Shown here: positions 6,369 through 13,384 of the stretch, piece after piece
Layout of the letters: each line of letters starts with the position of its first letter
How positions within the stretch are numbered: the first letter of the stretch is position 1
NCBI GenBank assembly: GCA_013698525.1
Contig: JACCSM010000261.1
Span: forward strand, 1 to 20,501
Length of the DNA stretch: 20,501 nucleotides
Reading direction: 5' to 3'
DNA from: Rubrobacteraceae bacterium
GTDB lineage: Bacteria; Actinomycetota; Rubrobacteria; Rubrobacterales; Rubrobacteraceae
Translations under genes and position numbers: made by a program
Notes under the pieces: generated by a model
Database searches by the model: none
Seen by the model: the letters and a program-made list of their open reading frames with translations, nothing else
Told to the model about the DNA's origin: nothing

Positions 6369-7168
6369 GCCGGCGCTATCGAAGGCCTGACAAGGTGCGC
6401 ACGCGGCGCCTGCTCGTGCGCTACCACAAGCAAGGCGACCAGAATGCCCGCGAGCGTGTCATCCAGGAACAACTGCCCCTGGCTGAGTTTTTGGCCCGCA
6501 AGTTCGCTGGTCGTGGGGAGCCTCTGGACGATCTGATCCAGGTCGCCTCCGTCGGATTGATCAAGGCGGTGGACCGCTTCGACGTGGACAGGAAGATCGA
6601 GTTCTCGACCTACGCCACCCCGAACATCCTCGGCGAGATCAAACGCTACTTTCGTGACAAAGGCTGGGCAATGCGGGTCCCTCGCGGCCTGCAGGAGCTT
6701 CGCCAGTCGGCCAAGGAAGTGATCCGCAACGAGACCGTCAGGACGGGGCGGTCGCCAAGCCTGCAGGAGCTCGCCGAGACGCTCGACGCCGATGTAGAGG
6801 GCGTCGCAGAAGCGTTGACGCTGGGAAGGGCCTACAACACGGCCAGCCTCGACGCGCCCGTAAGCCAGGACGAGCCCGACGGGGACACGATCATGGACTT
6901 CCAGGCCGATGACAGATCTGCGATAGAAGGATTGGAGGACAGGATCCTGCTCAAGGAGGCCATTGAAGGTCTCAAGGGCCAGCAGCAGCAAATCCTGAAG
7001 CTCCGCTTCAACGAGGGCAAGACGCAGACCGAGATCGCGGACCACATAGGCGTAAGCCAGATGCACGTCTCCCGCCTCCTAAGGCGCGCTCTGGAAGACC
7101 TGCGGGTCGAACTCGAGCAGATGGAACGCGACCGCGAGCTATCTCCGGATGGGGCGCATGCAGAGTAG
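6365..7168 (+). CDS. SigB/SigF-type alternative sigma factor
   Basis: A 267-residue sigma-70 family protein of group 3. Region 2 spans residues about 24-105: LPLAEFLARKFAGRG, DDLIQVASVGLIKAVDRFD, FSTYATPNILGEIKRYFRDK, then WAMRVPRGLQEL. Region 3 (about 112-160) has RTGRSPSLQELAETL. Region 4 (about 196-250) has the helix-turn-helix TQTEIADHIGVSQMHVSRLL. The SQMHVSRLLRR signature is typical of the SigB/SigF/SigG branch controlled by partner switching. The start is GTG 6365, overlapping the truncated RsbW-like gene by 4 nt. The 3' end overlaps alaS by about 20 nt. Regulation by an anti-sigma factor is expected from the family; the neighbour at 6081 is the obvious but degenerate candidate. Confidence 0.94.
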   Translation: MSRRYRRPDKVRTRRLLVRYHKQGDQNARERVIQEQLPLAEFLARKFAGRGEPLDDLIQVASVGLIKAVDRFDVDRKIEFSTYATPNILGEIKRYFRDKGWAMRVPRGLQELRQSAKEVIRNETVRTGRSPSLQELAETLDADVEGVAEALTLGRAYNTASLDAPVSQDEPDGDTIMDFQADDRSAIEGLEDRILLKEAIEGLKGQQQQILKLRFNEGKTQTEIADHIGVSQMHVSRLLRRALEDLRVELEQMERDRELSPDGAHAE

Positions 7169-9791
7169 CGAGATACGAAAGCGATTCTTAGACTTTTTCG
7201 GAGTACGGGCCCACAGGTACTATCCGAGTGCTTCTCTCGTCCCTCACAACGACCCTACTGTCCTCCTGACCACGGGCGGGGTCCAGCAATTCATACCGTA
7301 CTTCCTCGGTCAGGAGAGGCCGGCTTCCACGCGGGCGATGAGCGCGCAGAAGTGCTTCCGTACCCCCGACATCGAGGATGTCGGCGACTGGCATCACCTA
7401 ACCTTCTTCGAGATGCTCGGGAACTTCTCGTTCGGGGACTACTTCAAGAAGGAAGCCATCGAGTGGGCCTGGGAGTTCCTCACGGAAGATCTGAAGATTC
7501 CGCCTGAGCGGTTGTGGATCACGATCTTCGAGGGTGATGACGACGCCCCCGAAGACGTCGAGGCAAAAGAGTTGTGGAAGAGCGTCGGCGTACCCGAGCA
7601 TAAGATCTTCGGACTTCCCAAGAGCGAGAACTGGTGGGGACCACCGGGAGAGACCGGTCCGTGTGGCCCGTGTTCGGAGGTCTACTACGATCACGGTGAA
7701 GAATTCGCCAATGGCGACCCGACCGAGGATTCGAAGTACGGTCCCGGCGGGGACGAAGGAGATCCGCGCTTCCTCGAGATATGGAACCTCGTCTTCAACC
7801 AGTACGAGCAGTTGAAAGACAAATCCTTCGTTCCTTTGAGCAAGACCGGCATCGATACCGGCCTTGGCCTGGAGCGGACCACAGCGGCCGTTCAGGATGT
7901 CCTCTACGTCTACGACACCGACGTCTACGCGCCCATCTTCGAGAAGGCGAACGAGTACACGGGCATCTCATTGGGCGACTCCGAGAGTACAGATCGCGCG
8001 CTACGCATCGTCGCCGACCACGCGCGCGGGATGGCTTTCCTCATCGCCGACGGCGTCAGGCCTGGGAACCAGCGCCGCGAGTACGTACTTCGCCGCTTAA
8101 TCCGCCGGGCGATGTTGCAGGCTCACTCGCGTCTCGGCATGAGCCCCGGCCAGCTCGCCGGGCTGGCTGAGACTGTTGTCGACTACATGGGCGATTTCTA
8201 TGGGGAACTGAATTCGGCGCGGGAAAACATCCTCCGCATTGTCACCGGCGAGGCCAGTAGGTTCGTCGAGATCTACGAGTCGGGGATGTCGCTATTGGCT
8301 TCTGAGATAGAGCGGATGCGGGGCGGATACTTCCCTGGTGACGTGGCATTCATGTTGCACGATACCTACGGATTCCCCGTCGAGGTGACGCGGGAGGTGC
8401 TCGCCGAGAGAGGTTTGTCGCTCGATGAGGCGGGTTTCGAGGCTGCTATGGACGCGCAGCGGGAGCGTGCCAGGGAGGCCATGCAGGGCTACGAGCGGGT
8501 CGTCGCCGCGTTCAGGGATCAAGAGATCCGGAGCCGCTTTGTGGGCTACGAGCGCGAGCAGGTCGAGACCAGGATAGTCGCCATCGAGCCCGTGCCCGAC
8601 GCCGGGGGAGAGGTGTTTGTGGTGCTGGCCGAGAACCCCTTCTATGCTACGGGTGGCGGGCAGGTGGCGGATGCCGGTTGGATCACCTCCGAGGATGGAC
8701 AGCTCGAGGTCTTCGACGCGATCCCTGCGGGTGACTATCAGGTGCTGAGGGCCAGGTTCGAAAGCGGCGCGTTCGAGGCCGGAGATGCGGTAACAGCTTC
8801 CATAAACAGGGTGCGCCGTCAGCAGATAGAGGCGAACCACACGGCAACGCACATCCTGCACTGGGCCTTGAGGGCTGTCCTCGGCCAGGACGTTGTGCAG
8901 GCCGGTAGCTACGTCGGGCCTGACAGGTTGCGCTTCGACTACCGCCACGCAGGGAAGGTAACAGACGATGAGGTCGGCCGCGTTCAGGAGCTCTCTCTGC
9001 AGAAGATAACCGAGAACCAGCCGGTCCGATACTTTACGACGACACTCGAGGAGGCGCGTAACCTAGGCGCGATGATGCTCTTCGGAGAGAAGTACAGCGA
9101 TCTCGTGCGCGTCGTCGAGGTGGACGGCTTCTCGCGCGAGCTATGCGGCGGGACGCATGTGCGCGGCACGGCCGAGATCGGGGCTTTCAAGATACTCTCG
9201 AACAGGAAGCACGGCGCCGACCTGTACCGCATCGAGGTCATAACCGGCCGGGATGCCCTCTACTACCTGACCGGCGCGACAGAGAGGGCAGAAGAGGTCT
9301 CGGAGGCTCTGAAGGTCGACATCGACGACCTCCCTGCGGCCGTAGGGCGGCTGCGCGAAGAGGTGCGGACGTCTCGCGAGGCGGCCAGGGAGCACGCCCT
9401 GAAGCAGGGCCTCGAGGAGGTTGGCGACCTCATAGAAGGCGCCCGCCAGGTCAACGGAACACGGGTGGTGACGGGCCAGGTCGCCGCCGCCGACGTCAGG
9501 GGGCTGCGCCAGATCTCCGACGACGTTAAGAATCGTCTCGGCGGTCCTTCTGCCGTGGTGCTTGCCGCTGCGCTCGGCGGCAAGGCGGTCCTCGTCGCCA
9601 ATCTCCACCCTGACGTCTCGCAGAGGGTCGAGGCCGGGGAGATAGTACGCGAGGTCTCGGGCGTACTCGGGGGCGGCGGGGGTGGTGGCGCGACGATGGC
9701 CCAGGCCGGCGGCGGCAATCTCGAAGCGATCCCCGAGGCCCTCGCGAGGGTACGAGTGATCCTCGACCAGCGTCTCGCGGACCCGGAGTAA
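7149..9791 (+). CDS. alaS: Alanyl-tRNA synthetase
   Basis: A full-length class II enzyme (880 residues) that charges and proofreads tRNA-Ala. The N-terminal catalytic core includes SSEIRKRFLDFF, FFEMLGNFSFGDYFK and PPGETGPCGPCSEVYYD. The editing/SAD domain carries the zinc-type residues His564, His568 (HTATH), Cys666 and His670 (CGGTH). The DHHA1/C-Ala region ends with a glycine-rich loop and MAQAGGGN. Two starts are close: ATG 7149 and ATG 7158. The second would begin MQSSEIR, the usual AlaRS start, and has GGATGGGG just ahead; the longer form is given because neither site is decisive. It overlaps the sigma gene, so its translation probably depends on sigma gene translation. Confidence 0.97.
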   Translation: MGRMQSSEIRKRFLDFFGVRAHRYYPSASLVPHNDPTVLLTTGGVQQFIPYFLGQERPASTRAMSAQKCFRTPDIEDVGDWHHLTFFEMLGNFSFGDYFKKEAIEWAWEFLTEDLKIPPERLWITIFEGDDDAPEDVEAKELWKSVGVPEHKIFGLPKSENWWGPPGETGPCGPCSEVYYDHGEEFANGDPTEDSKYGPGGDEGDPRFLEIWNLVFNQYEQLKDKSFVPLSKTGIDTGLGLERTTAAVQDVLYVYDTDVYAPIFEKANEYTGISLGDSESTDRALRIVADHARGMAFLIADGVRPGNQRREYVLRRLIRRAMLQAHSRLGMSPGQLAGLAETVVDYMGDFYGELNSARENILRIVTGEASRFVEIYESGMSLLASEIERMRGGYFPGDVAFMLHDTYGFPVEVTREVLAERGLSLDEAGFEAAMDAQRERAREAMQGYERVVAAFRDQEIRSRFVGYEREQVETRIVAIEPVPDAGGEVFVVLAENPFYATGGGQVADAGWITSEDGQLEVFDAIPAGDYQVLRARFESGAFEAGDAVTASINRVRRQQIEANHTATHILHWALRAVLGQDVVQAGSYVGPDRLRFDYRHAGKVTDDEVGRVQELSLQKITENQPVRYFTTTLEEARNLGAMMLFGEKYSDLVRVVEVDGFSRELCGGTHVRGTAEIGAFKILSNRKHGADLYRIEVITGRDALYYLTGATERAEEVSEALKVDIDDLPAAVGRLREEVRTSREAAREHALKQGLEEVGDLIEGARQVNGTRVVTGQVAAADVRGLRQISDDVKNRLGGPSAVVLAAALGGKAVLVANLHPDVSQRVEAGEIVREVSGVLGGGGGGGATMAQAGGGNLEAIPEALARVRVILDQRLADPE

Positions 9792-9794
9792 GTC

Positions 9795-10199
9795 CTGTCG
9801 CCAGCCGACCGCGGGCGAGTCGCCGCCCTCGACCTTGGAGAGGTACGCATCGGCGTCGCCGTCTCTGATACTGGCGGCGTTTTGGCCAGCCCTCTCGACG
9901 TGATACCCAGTGGGGATCTCTCCGGCTACCTGCGCGGGCTCGTGGACGAACAGGGCGTCTGCGAGGTCGTCGTCGGGGTGCCGAGAACGCTCGGTGGGGA
10001 GGTCGGCTTCCAGGCCCGCAAAGTTTTGTCTAGACTAGACGCCCTGAAAACAGAGTTCCCTGGCGTGCGGTTCGTGAAGTGGGACGAGCGGTTCACGACC
10101 CGTCTCGCCGCTAGCCGCGGCAGGAGGAAGGGGAGGGTGGATCACCTGGCGGCCGCAAGGATGTTGCAGGAATACCTCGAGGCGAGGGAGAACCTTTGA
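9795..10199 (+). CDS. ruvX: RuvX/YqgF family RNase H-fold nuclease, CTG start
   Basis: A 134-residue RuvX (YqgF) protein, implicated in pre-16S rRNA 5' processing. The N-terminus RVAALDLGEVRIGVAVSD holds the first catalytic Asp (Asp13), VVVGVPRTLGG is the second strand, and WDERFTT and VDHLAAARMLQEYL supply the remaining acidic residues. The first ATG/GTG/TTG in frame is TTG 9882, which would delete the LDLG strand and Asp13. CTG 9795 restores them and has GGAG (9785-9788) 6 nt upstream. The frame is closed just above by the alaS stop at 9789. A CTG start 3 nt after alaS is therefore the best reading. The middle of the protein is slightly shorter than usual. It overlaps mltG by 4 nt (TTGA). 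Confidence 0.9.
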   Translation: MSPADRGRVAALDLGEVRIGVAVSDTGGVLASPLDVIPSGDLSGYLRGLVDEQGVCEVVVGVPRTLGGEVGFQARKVLSRLDALKTEFPGVRFVKWDERFTTRLAASRGRRKGRVDHLAAARMLQEYLEARENL

Positions 10200-11311
10200 G
10201 GCGCTACGACAAGAGCGAACGACGAAACCGTGAGGAGCTCGATGCTAGGCTCGACGCTCTCCAGCCCTCCGGTCCCAGAAAGTTCCGGCGCAAACGCCGC
10301 TCCAGCGCAGGGCCGACGGTGCTCGGCCTCCTGCTCGTGCTCGCCGTTCTGGTGGCCATCTTCGTCATTTACTCTGCGGCAATAGCGGGCAAGAACGGGC
10401 CTGCGCCCGAAAAATCAGCCAGGGTGGAGGTGGTCAAAGGAGATACGCTCTCGGACGTCGCGACCAAGCTGGAAGAGGCCGGGGTCATAAAGAGTGCCTT
10501 CGTCTTCGAACTGCAGGCCAGGTATGAAGGGTATGGAACAGAGATAAAGACAGGACGTTACACCTTCGAGACCGGACAGGACAGCGGGGAGATCCTCCAG
10601 AAACTGACCGCCGGCCAGGCCGCTCCTACGATCACCGTCACCATCCCAGAGGGGCTCACCATCAAGGAGACCGCCAGAACCGTCGCCGCGGACAGCAGTG
10701 TCCCCGCATCAGCGTTAGAGGAGGCCGCGCGTAGAACCGACTACGGATACGCGTTCCTCGAATACCCTGAGGTCAAGACCACGGAAGGGTACCTCTTTCC
10801 TGCCAGATACGATTTCGAGAAGGGCGTTAGCGCCAGACAGATAGTCGACAGGCTCCTCGGACAGTATCTACTCGAGACCCAGGACCTCGACATCGCCGAC
10901 GCTAAAGAGCGTCTCGACCTCACGGAGTATCAAGTCGTGACCGTGGCGTCCCTGATCGAGAAGGAGGCCGCCACTCCCGATGAGAAGCAGCTGATAGCGT
11001 CGGTGATCTACAACCGCATGCAAAGGGATATGCCGCTCCAGATCGACGCCTCGATCCAGTACGCACTCAAGAGACCCAAGGCGAACCTCTCGCTGGCTGA
11101 CCTGAAGATAGACTCGCCGTACAATACCTACAAGAACGACGGACTGCCCCCAGGACCCATCTGCAGCCCGGGCCGCGAGTCGATCCAGGCCGCACTGAAC
11201 CCCGCTGATACCAACTACCTCTACTACGTCCTCGAGGCAGACGGCCGGAAGCACTTCTTCACCAACAACTACGATGATTTTCTCCGGGCGAAGGCGGAGG
11301 CGGGACGATAG
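10196..11311 (+). CDS. mltG: Endolytic murein transglycosylase MltG
   Basis: A 371-residue inner-membrane lytic transglycosylase that cuts nascent peptidoglycan and is thought to end glycan strand growth. It has a charged cytoplasmic N-terminus (1-40), one membrane helix (about 41-63, TVLGLLLVLAVLVAIFVIYS), and a LysM-like region (VVKGDTLSDVATKLEEAGVI). The YceG domain contains TEGYLFPARYDF and ASLIEKEAATPDEK with catalytic Glu255. IQYAL, SPYNTY and GLPPGPICSPG are the other conserved patches. The start is TTG 10196, overlapping the ruvX stop, with GAGGGAG ahead. It is the last gene of the unit and is followed by a 12-bp hairpin. The alaS-ruvX-mltG order is a common bacterial neighbourhood. 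Confidence 0.95.
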   Translation: MRRYDKSERRNREELDARLDALQPSGPRKFRRKRRSSAGPTVLGLLLVLAVLVAIFVIYSAAIAGKNGPAPEKSARVEVVKGDTLSDVATKLEEAGVIKSAFVFELQARYEGYGTEIKTGRYTFETGQDSGEILQKLTAGQAAPTITVTIPEGLTIKETARTVAADSSVPASALEEAARRTDYGYAFLEYPEVKTTEGYLFPARYDFEKGVSARQIVDRLLGQYLLETQDLDIADAKERLDLTEYQVVTVASLIEKEAATPDEKQLIASVIYNRMQRDMPLQIDASIQYALKRPKANLSLADLKIDSPYNTYKNDGLPPGPICSPGRESIQAALNPADTNYLYYVLEADGRKHFFTNNYDDFLRAKAEAGR

Positions 11312-11316
11312 GAAAG

Positions 11317-11343
11317 TTGGCAAAGAGGGAACCTCTTTGCCAA
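11317..11343 (+). terminator. 12-bp perfect hairpin after mltG
   Basis: TTGGCAAAGAGG, loop GAA, CCTCTTTGCCAA: a perfect 12-bp stem beginning 5 nt after the mltG stop. No T-tract follows; the sequence goes directly into the TCAGC octamers. It probably ends or protects the transcript of the 5355-11311 unit. Confidence 0.7.
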
Positions 11344-11349
11344 AGCTAG

Positions 11350-11553
11350 TCAGCATTTCAGCCAGTCAGCACTTCAGCTTCTCGTTTTCGCTAGTAGCCG
11401 GGCGCTCGTATTCGAAAGTGCGATTTTGAGGTTGGACCTGCGCTGGACGCACATCTCTGGTCTTGCAGCGCCGTGCATAAAGCTTGCGCGTTACGCAGGA
11501 TGAGCCATCAGTAATCAAATAGCTGACTGGCTGACAAGCTGAAGTGCTGACCA
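11350..11553. repeat. Intergenic repeat element 2: inverted octamer arrays
   Basis: The left arm (11350-11381) has units TCAGCATT, TCAGCCAG, TCAGCACT, TCAGCTTC, with a degenerate unit just before. The right arm (11522-11553) has GCTGACTG, GCTGACAA, GCTGAAGT, GCTGACCA. The arms are complementary over 16 nt (11365-11380 with 11536-11551) and 13 nt (11358-11370 with 11522-11534). The 140-nt core between them has no convincing gene; GCGCTG/CAGCGC can form one long-range stem. The whole is bracketed by hairpins 11317-11343 and 11556-11590. It has the same plan as element 1 at 2410-2611. Confidence 0.8.
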
Positions 11554-11555
11554 GC

Positions 11556-11590
11556 GCGGGTAGGGGAATGATTGTCCTTCCCCTACCCGC
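11556..11590. terminator. 13-bp perfect hairpin bounding repeat element 2
   Basis: GCGGGTAGGGGAA, 9-nt loop TGATTGTCC, TTCCCCTACCCGC: a perfect 13-bp stem 2 nt after the last octamer. No T-tract lies on either side. It mirrors the hairpin at 11317-11343 across the repeat element. A terminator, an RNA-end structure or a boundary of the repeat itself are all possible. Confidence 0.6.
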
Positions 11591-11821
11591 TGTCAGTGGC
11601 GTTTGATCTTGCAAAACCGCGGCTTTTCATGGAAGATCCATCGTGACAGGGCCGATCCGCAAAGGTAGTGCGTGCACTCGTGAGGCGCTTCGAGCCCGCC
11701 AAAACTCCTGGACGGAGCTGATGTAGCGCGGGTGTAGGTCTTCGTGGCTTGCGCTCGTGTGGAGGGGAGCAGGCCGGGTGCCTACTCCCTTTCAACGCTG
11801 ACTAGAGATGAGAGGGCGAAC
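11591..11821 (+). other. Noncoding stretch upstream of the arylsulfotransferase gene
   Basis: No gene is recognised here. A small palindrome AGTGC-GT-GCACT lies around 11665-11676. A weak promoter-like pair, GTGACA followed 16 nt later by GTAGTG (about 11643-11670), can be drawn but is not convincing. In-frame GTG codons at 11744 and 11759 could extend the next gene upstream, but they lack good ribosome-binding sites. Confidence 0.35.
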
Positions 11822-13378
11822 TTGGGCAAGCGGTCGAGAACTGGGAGACTCGAAGCAAAGATCACACGTCGAAGGTTTCTCGGGGCGGCCACGGCCGGGA
11901 CCGCCTTGGTCGCACTTTCGGGTTCCCTTGGATGCGAGCCGACCGCGCGCACCAGGGCGACCGCCGCGCCCCAGGGAGAGGGCCAGGCGATGATTTTCCG
12001 CTCGCGTCCGGATCTTCGCCCGCCGGTCATCCAGGTGAACACGAACCTCCCTGGCACGGCGCCAGGCCACATCTTCGTCTCTCCCAAGAAGGGTCCTGGG
12101 GAGGAAGCCCCAACCCAGGACGCACCGCTAATAGTCGACGCCAGCGGTGAGCCTGTCTGGTTCCATCCACTGCAGGATGCGGAGGCCGACGCCTTCAACT
12201 TCGAGGTCCAGACGTACAAGGGAGAGACGGTGCTCACGTGGTGGGAAGGACAACACACGGGCTACGGCCAGGGCGAGTACGTGATCTGTGACCACTCCTA
12301 TCGGGAGATAAAGAGGGTAAGGGCCGGCAACGGCTTCGAGGGGGACCACCACGAGTTCCTCATCACGACCGAGGATACGGCGTTGATCACGATCTACAGC
12401 AAGGTGTCCAGGGACCTGTCTGGCGTCGGCGGTCCCGTGGACGGTGAAGTTCTCGACGGGATAGCCCAGGAGGTCGACATCGAGACCGGCGAGGTGATCT
12501 TCGAGTGGCACAGCCTCGACTACGTCGAGCTCGACGAGTCTTATTACGAACCGCCGCCCGACCTCGAGGCGGCTTTCGACTACTTCCACATCAACTCCAT
12601 AGATCCGGATCCAGACGGATATCTGATCATCTCGGCCCGCAGGACTTGCGCCGTGTACAAGGTCGACCGAAAGACGGGCGAGGTCGTCTGGCGACTCGGC
12701 GGGGAAAAGAGCGACTTCGACATGGGATACGGTACCAGAACGGACTGGCAGCACGATGCCCGCCTCCACCCCGATGGCATCATAACGATCTTCGACAACG
12801 GCGGGGTCCAAAAGGACGTCCAGTCTCGCGCCATAGTGGTCGAGATCGACGAAGATGACATGAGTGCCACCCTCGTTGGTGAGTACACGCATCCGGACAA
12901 GATACTCGCGGCTACGCAGGGCAACGCGCAGGTGTTGCCCAACGGAAACGTGTTCGTCGGGTGGGGAAGCGAGCCCTACTTCTCCGAGTTCAGCCGAGAC
13001 GGCAAGCTGCTATTCGATGCCAGCTTCCCTTCACAGGTCGAGTCCTACAGGGCCTTCCGCTTCCCGTGGAAAGGCCAGCCAGAGGATCGGCCCGCGGTCG
13101 TGGCCGAATCCGGGGCCGGAGACGAGGTAACACTCCACGTCAGTTGGAACGGCGCGACGGAGGTAGACACCTGGCAGGTGCTCGCCGGTGGTGGTCCCGA
13201 CAAGCTCGAGCCCGCAGGCTCCGCTCCCCGCAAGGGCTTCGAGACCGCTGTAACCCTGAACACCAGTGAGCCTTACGTCGCCGTCAGAGCCAAAGACAGC
13301 TCGGGCCGGATACTCGGTAGCTCCGAGGCGATCAAGCCGGTAGAGCCTTCCGCTTCGACGGGCCAAACGCGCTCGTAA
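11822..13378 (+). CDS. Tat-exported arylsulfotransferase-family (ASST) lipoprotein
   Basis: A 518-residue surface protein. Residues 1-38 form a twin-arginine signal (TRRRFLGAATAG) ending in lipobox SLGC, so it is probably folded before export and lipid-anchored at Cys38. The body (about 70-420) matches the arylsulfotransferase-like beta-propeller family: TWWEGQHTGYGQGEYVICDH, GDHHEFLITTEDTALIT, DYFHINSIDPDPDGYLIISA, GEVVWRLGG, WQHDARLHPDG, and VLPNGNVFVGWGSEPYFSEF. The C-terminal 90 residues look like an FN3-type sandwich. Known ASSTs move sulfate between phenols, but many members of this branch are untested. The start is TTG 11822, with GAGAGG 6 nt upstream and a normal Tat N-region; GTG 11744 is the longer option. 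The next gene follows after 6 nt. Confidence 0.85.
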   Translation: MGKRSRTGRLEAKITRRRFLGAATAGTALVALSGSLGCEPTARTRATAAPQGEGQAMIFRSRPDLRPPVIQVNTNLPGTAPGHIFVSPKKGPGEEAPTQDAPLIVDASGEPVWFHPLQDAEADAFNFEVQTYKGETVLTWWEGQHTGYGQGEYVICDHSYREIKRVRAGNGFEGDHHEFLITTEDTALITIYSKVSRDLSGVGGPVDGEVLDGIAQEVDIETGEVIFEWHSLDYVELDESYYEPPPDLEAAFDYFHINSIDPDPDGYLIISARRTCAVYKVDRKTGEVVWRLGGEKSDFDMGYGTRTDWQHDARLHPDGIITIFDNGGVQKDVQSRAIVVEIDEDDMSATLVGEYTHPDKILAATQGNAQVLPNGNVFVGWGSEPYFSEFSRDGKLLFDASFPSQVESYRAFRFPWKGQPEDRPAVVAESGAGDEVTLHVSWNGATEVDTWQVLAGGGPDKLEPAGSAPRKGFETAVTLNTSEPYVAVRAKDSSGRILGSSEAIKPVEPSASTGQTRS

Positions 13379-13384
13379 GGGACC

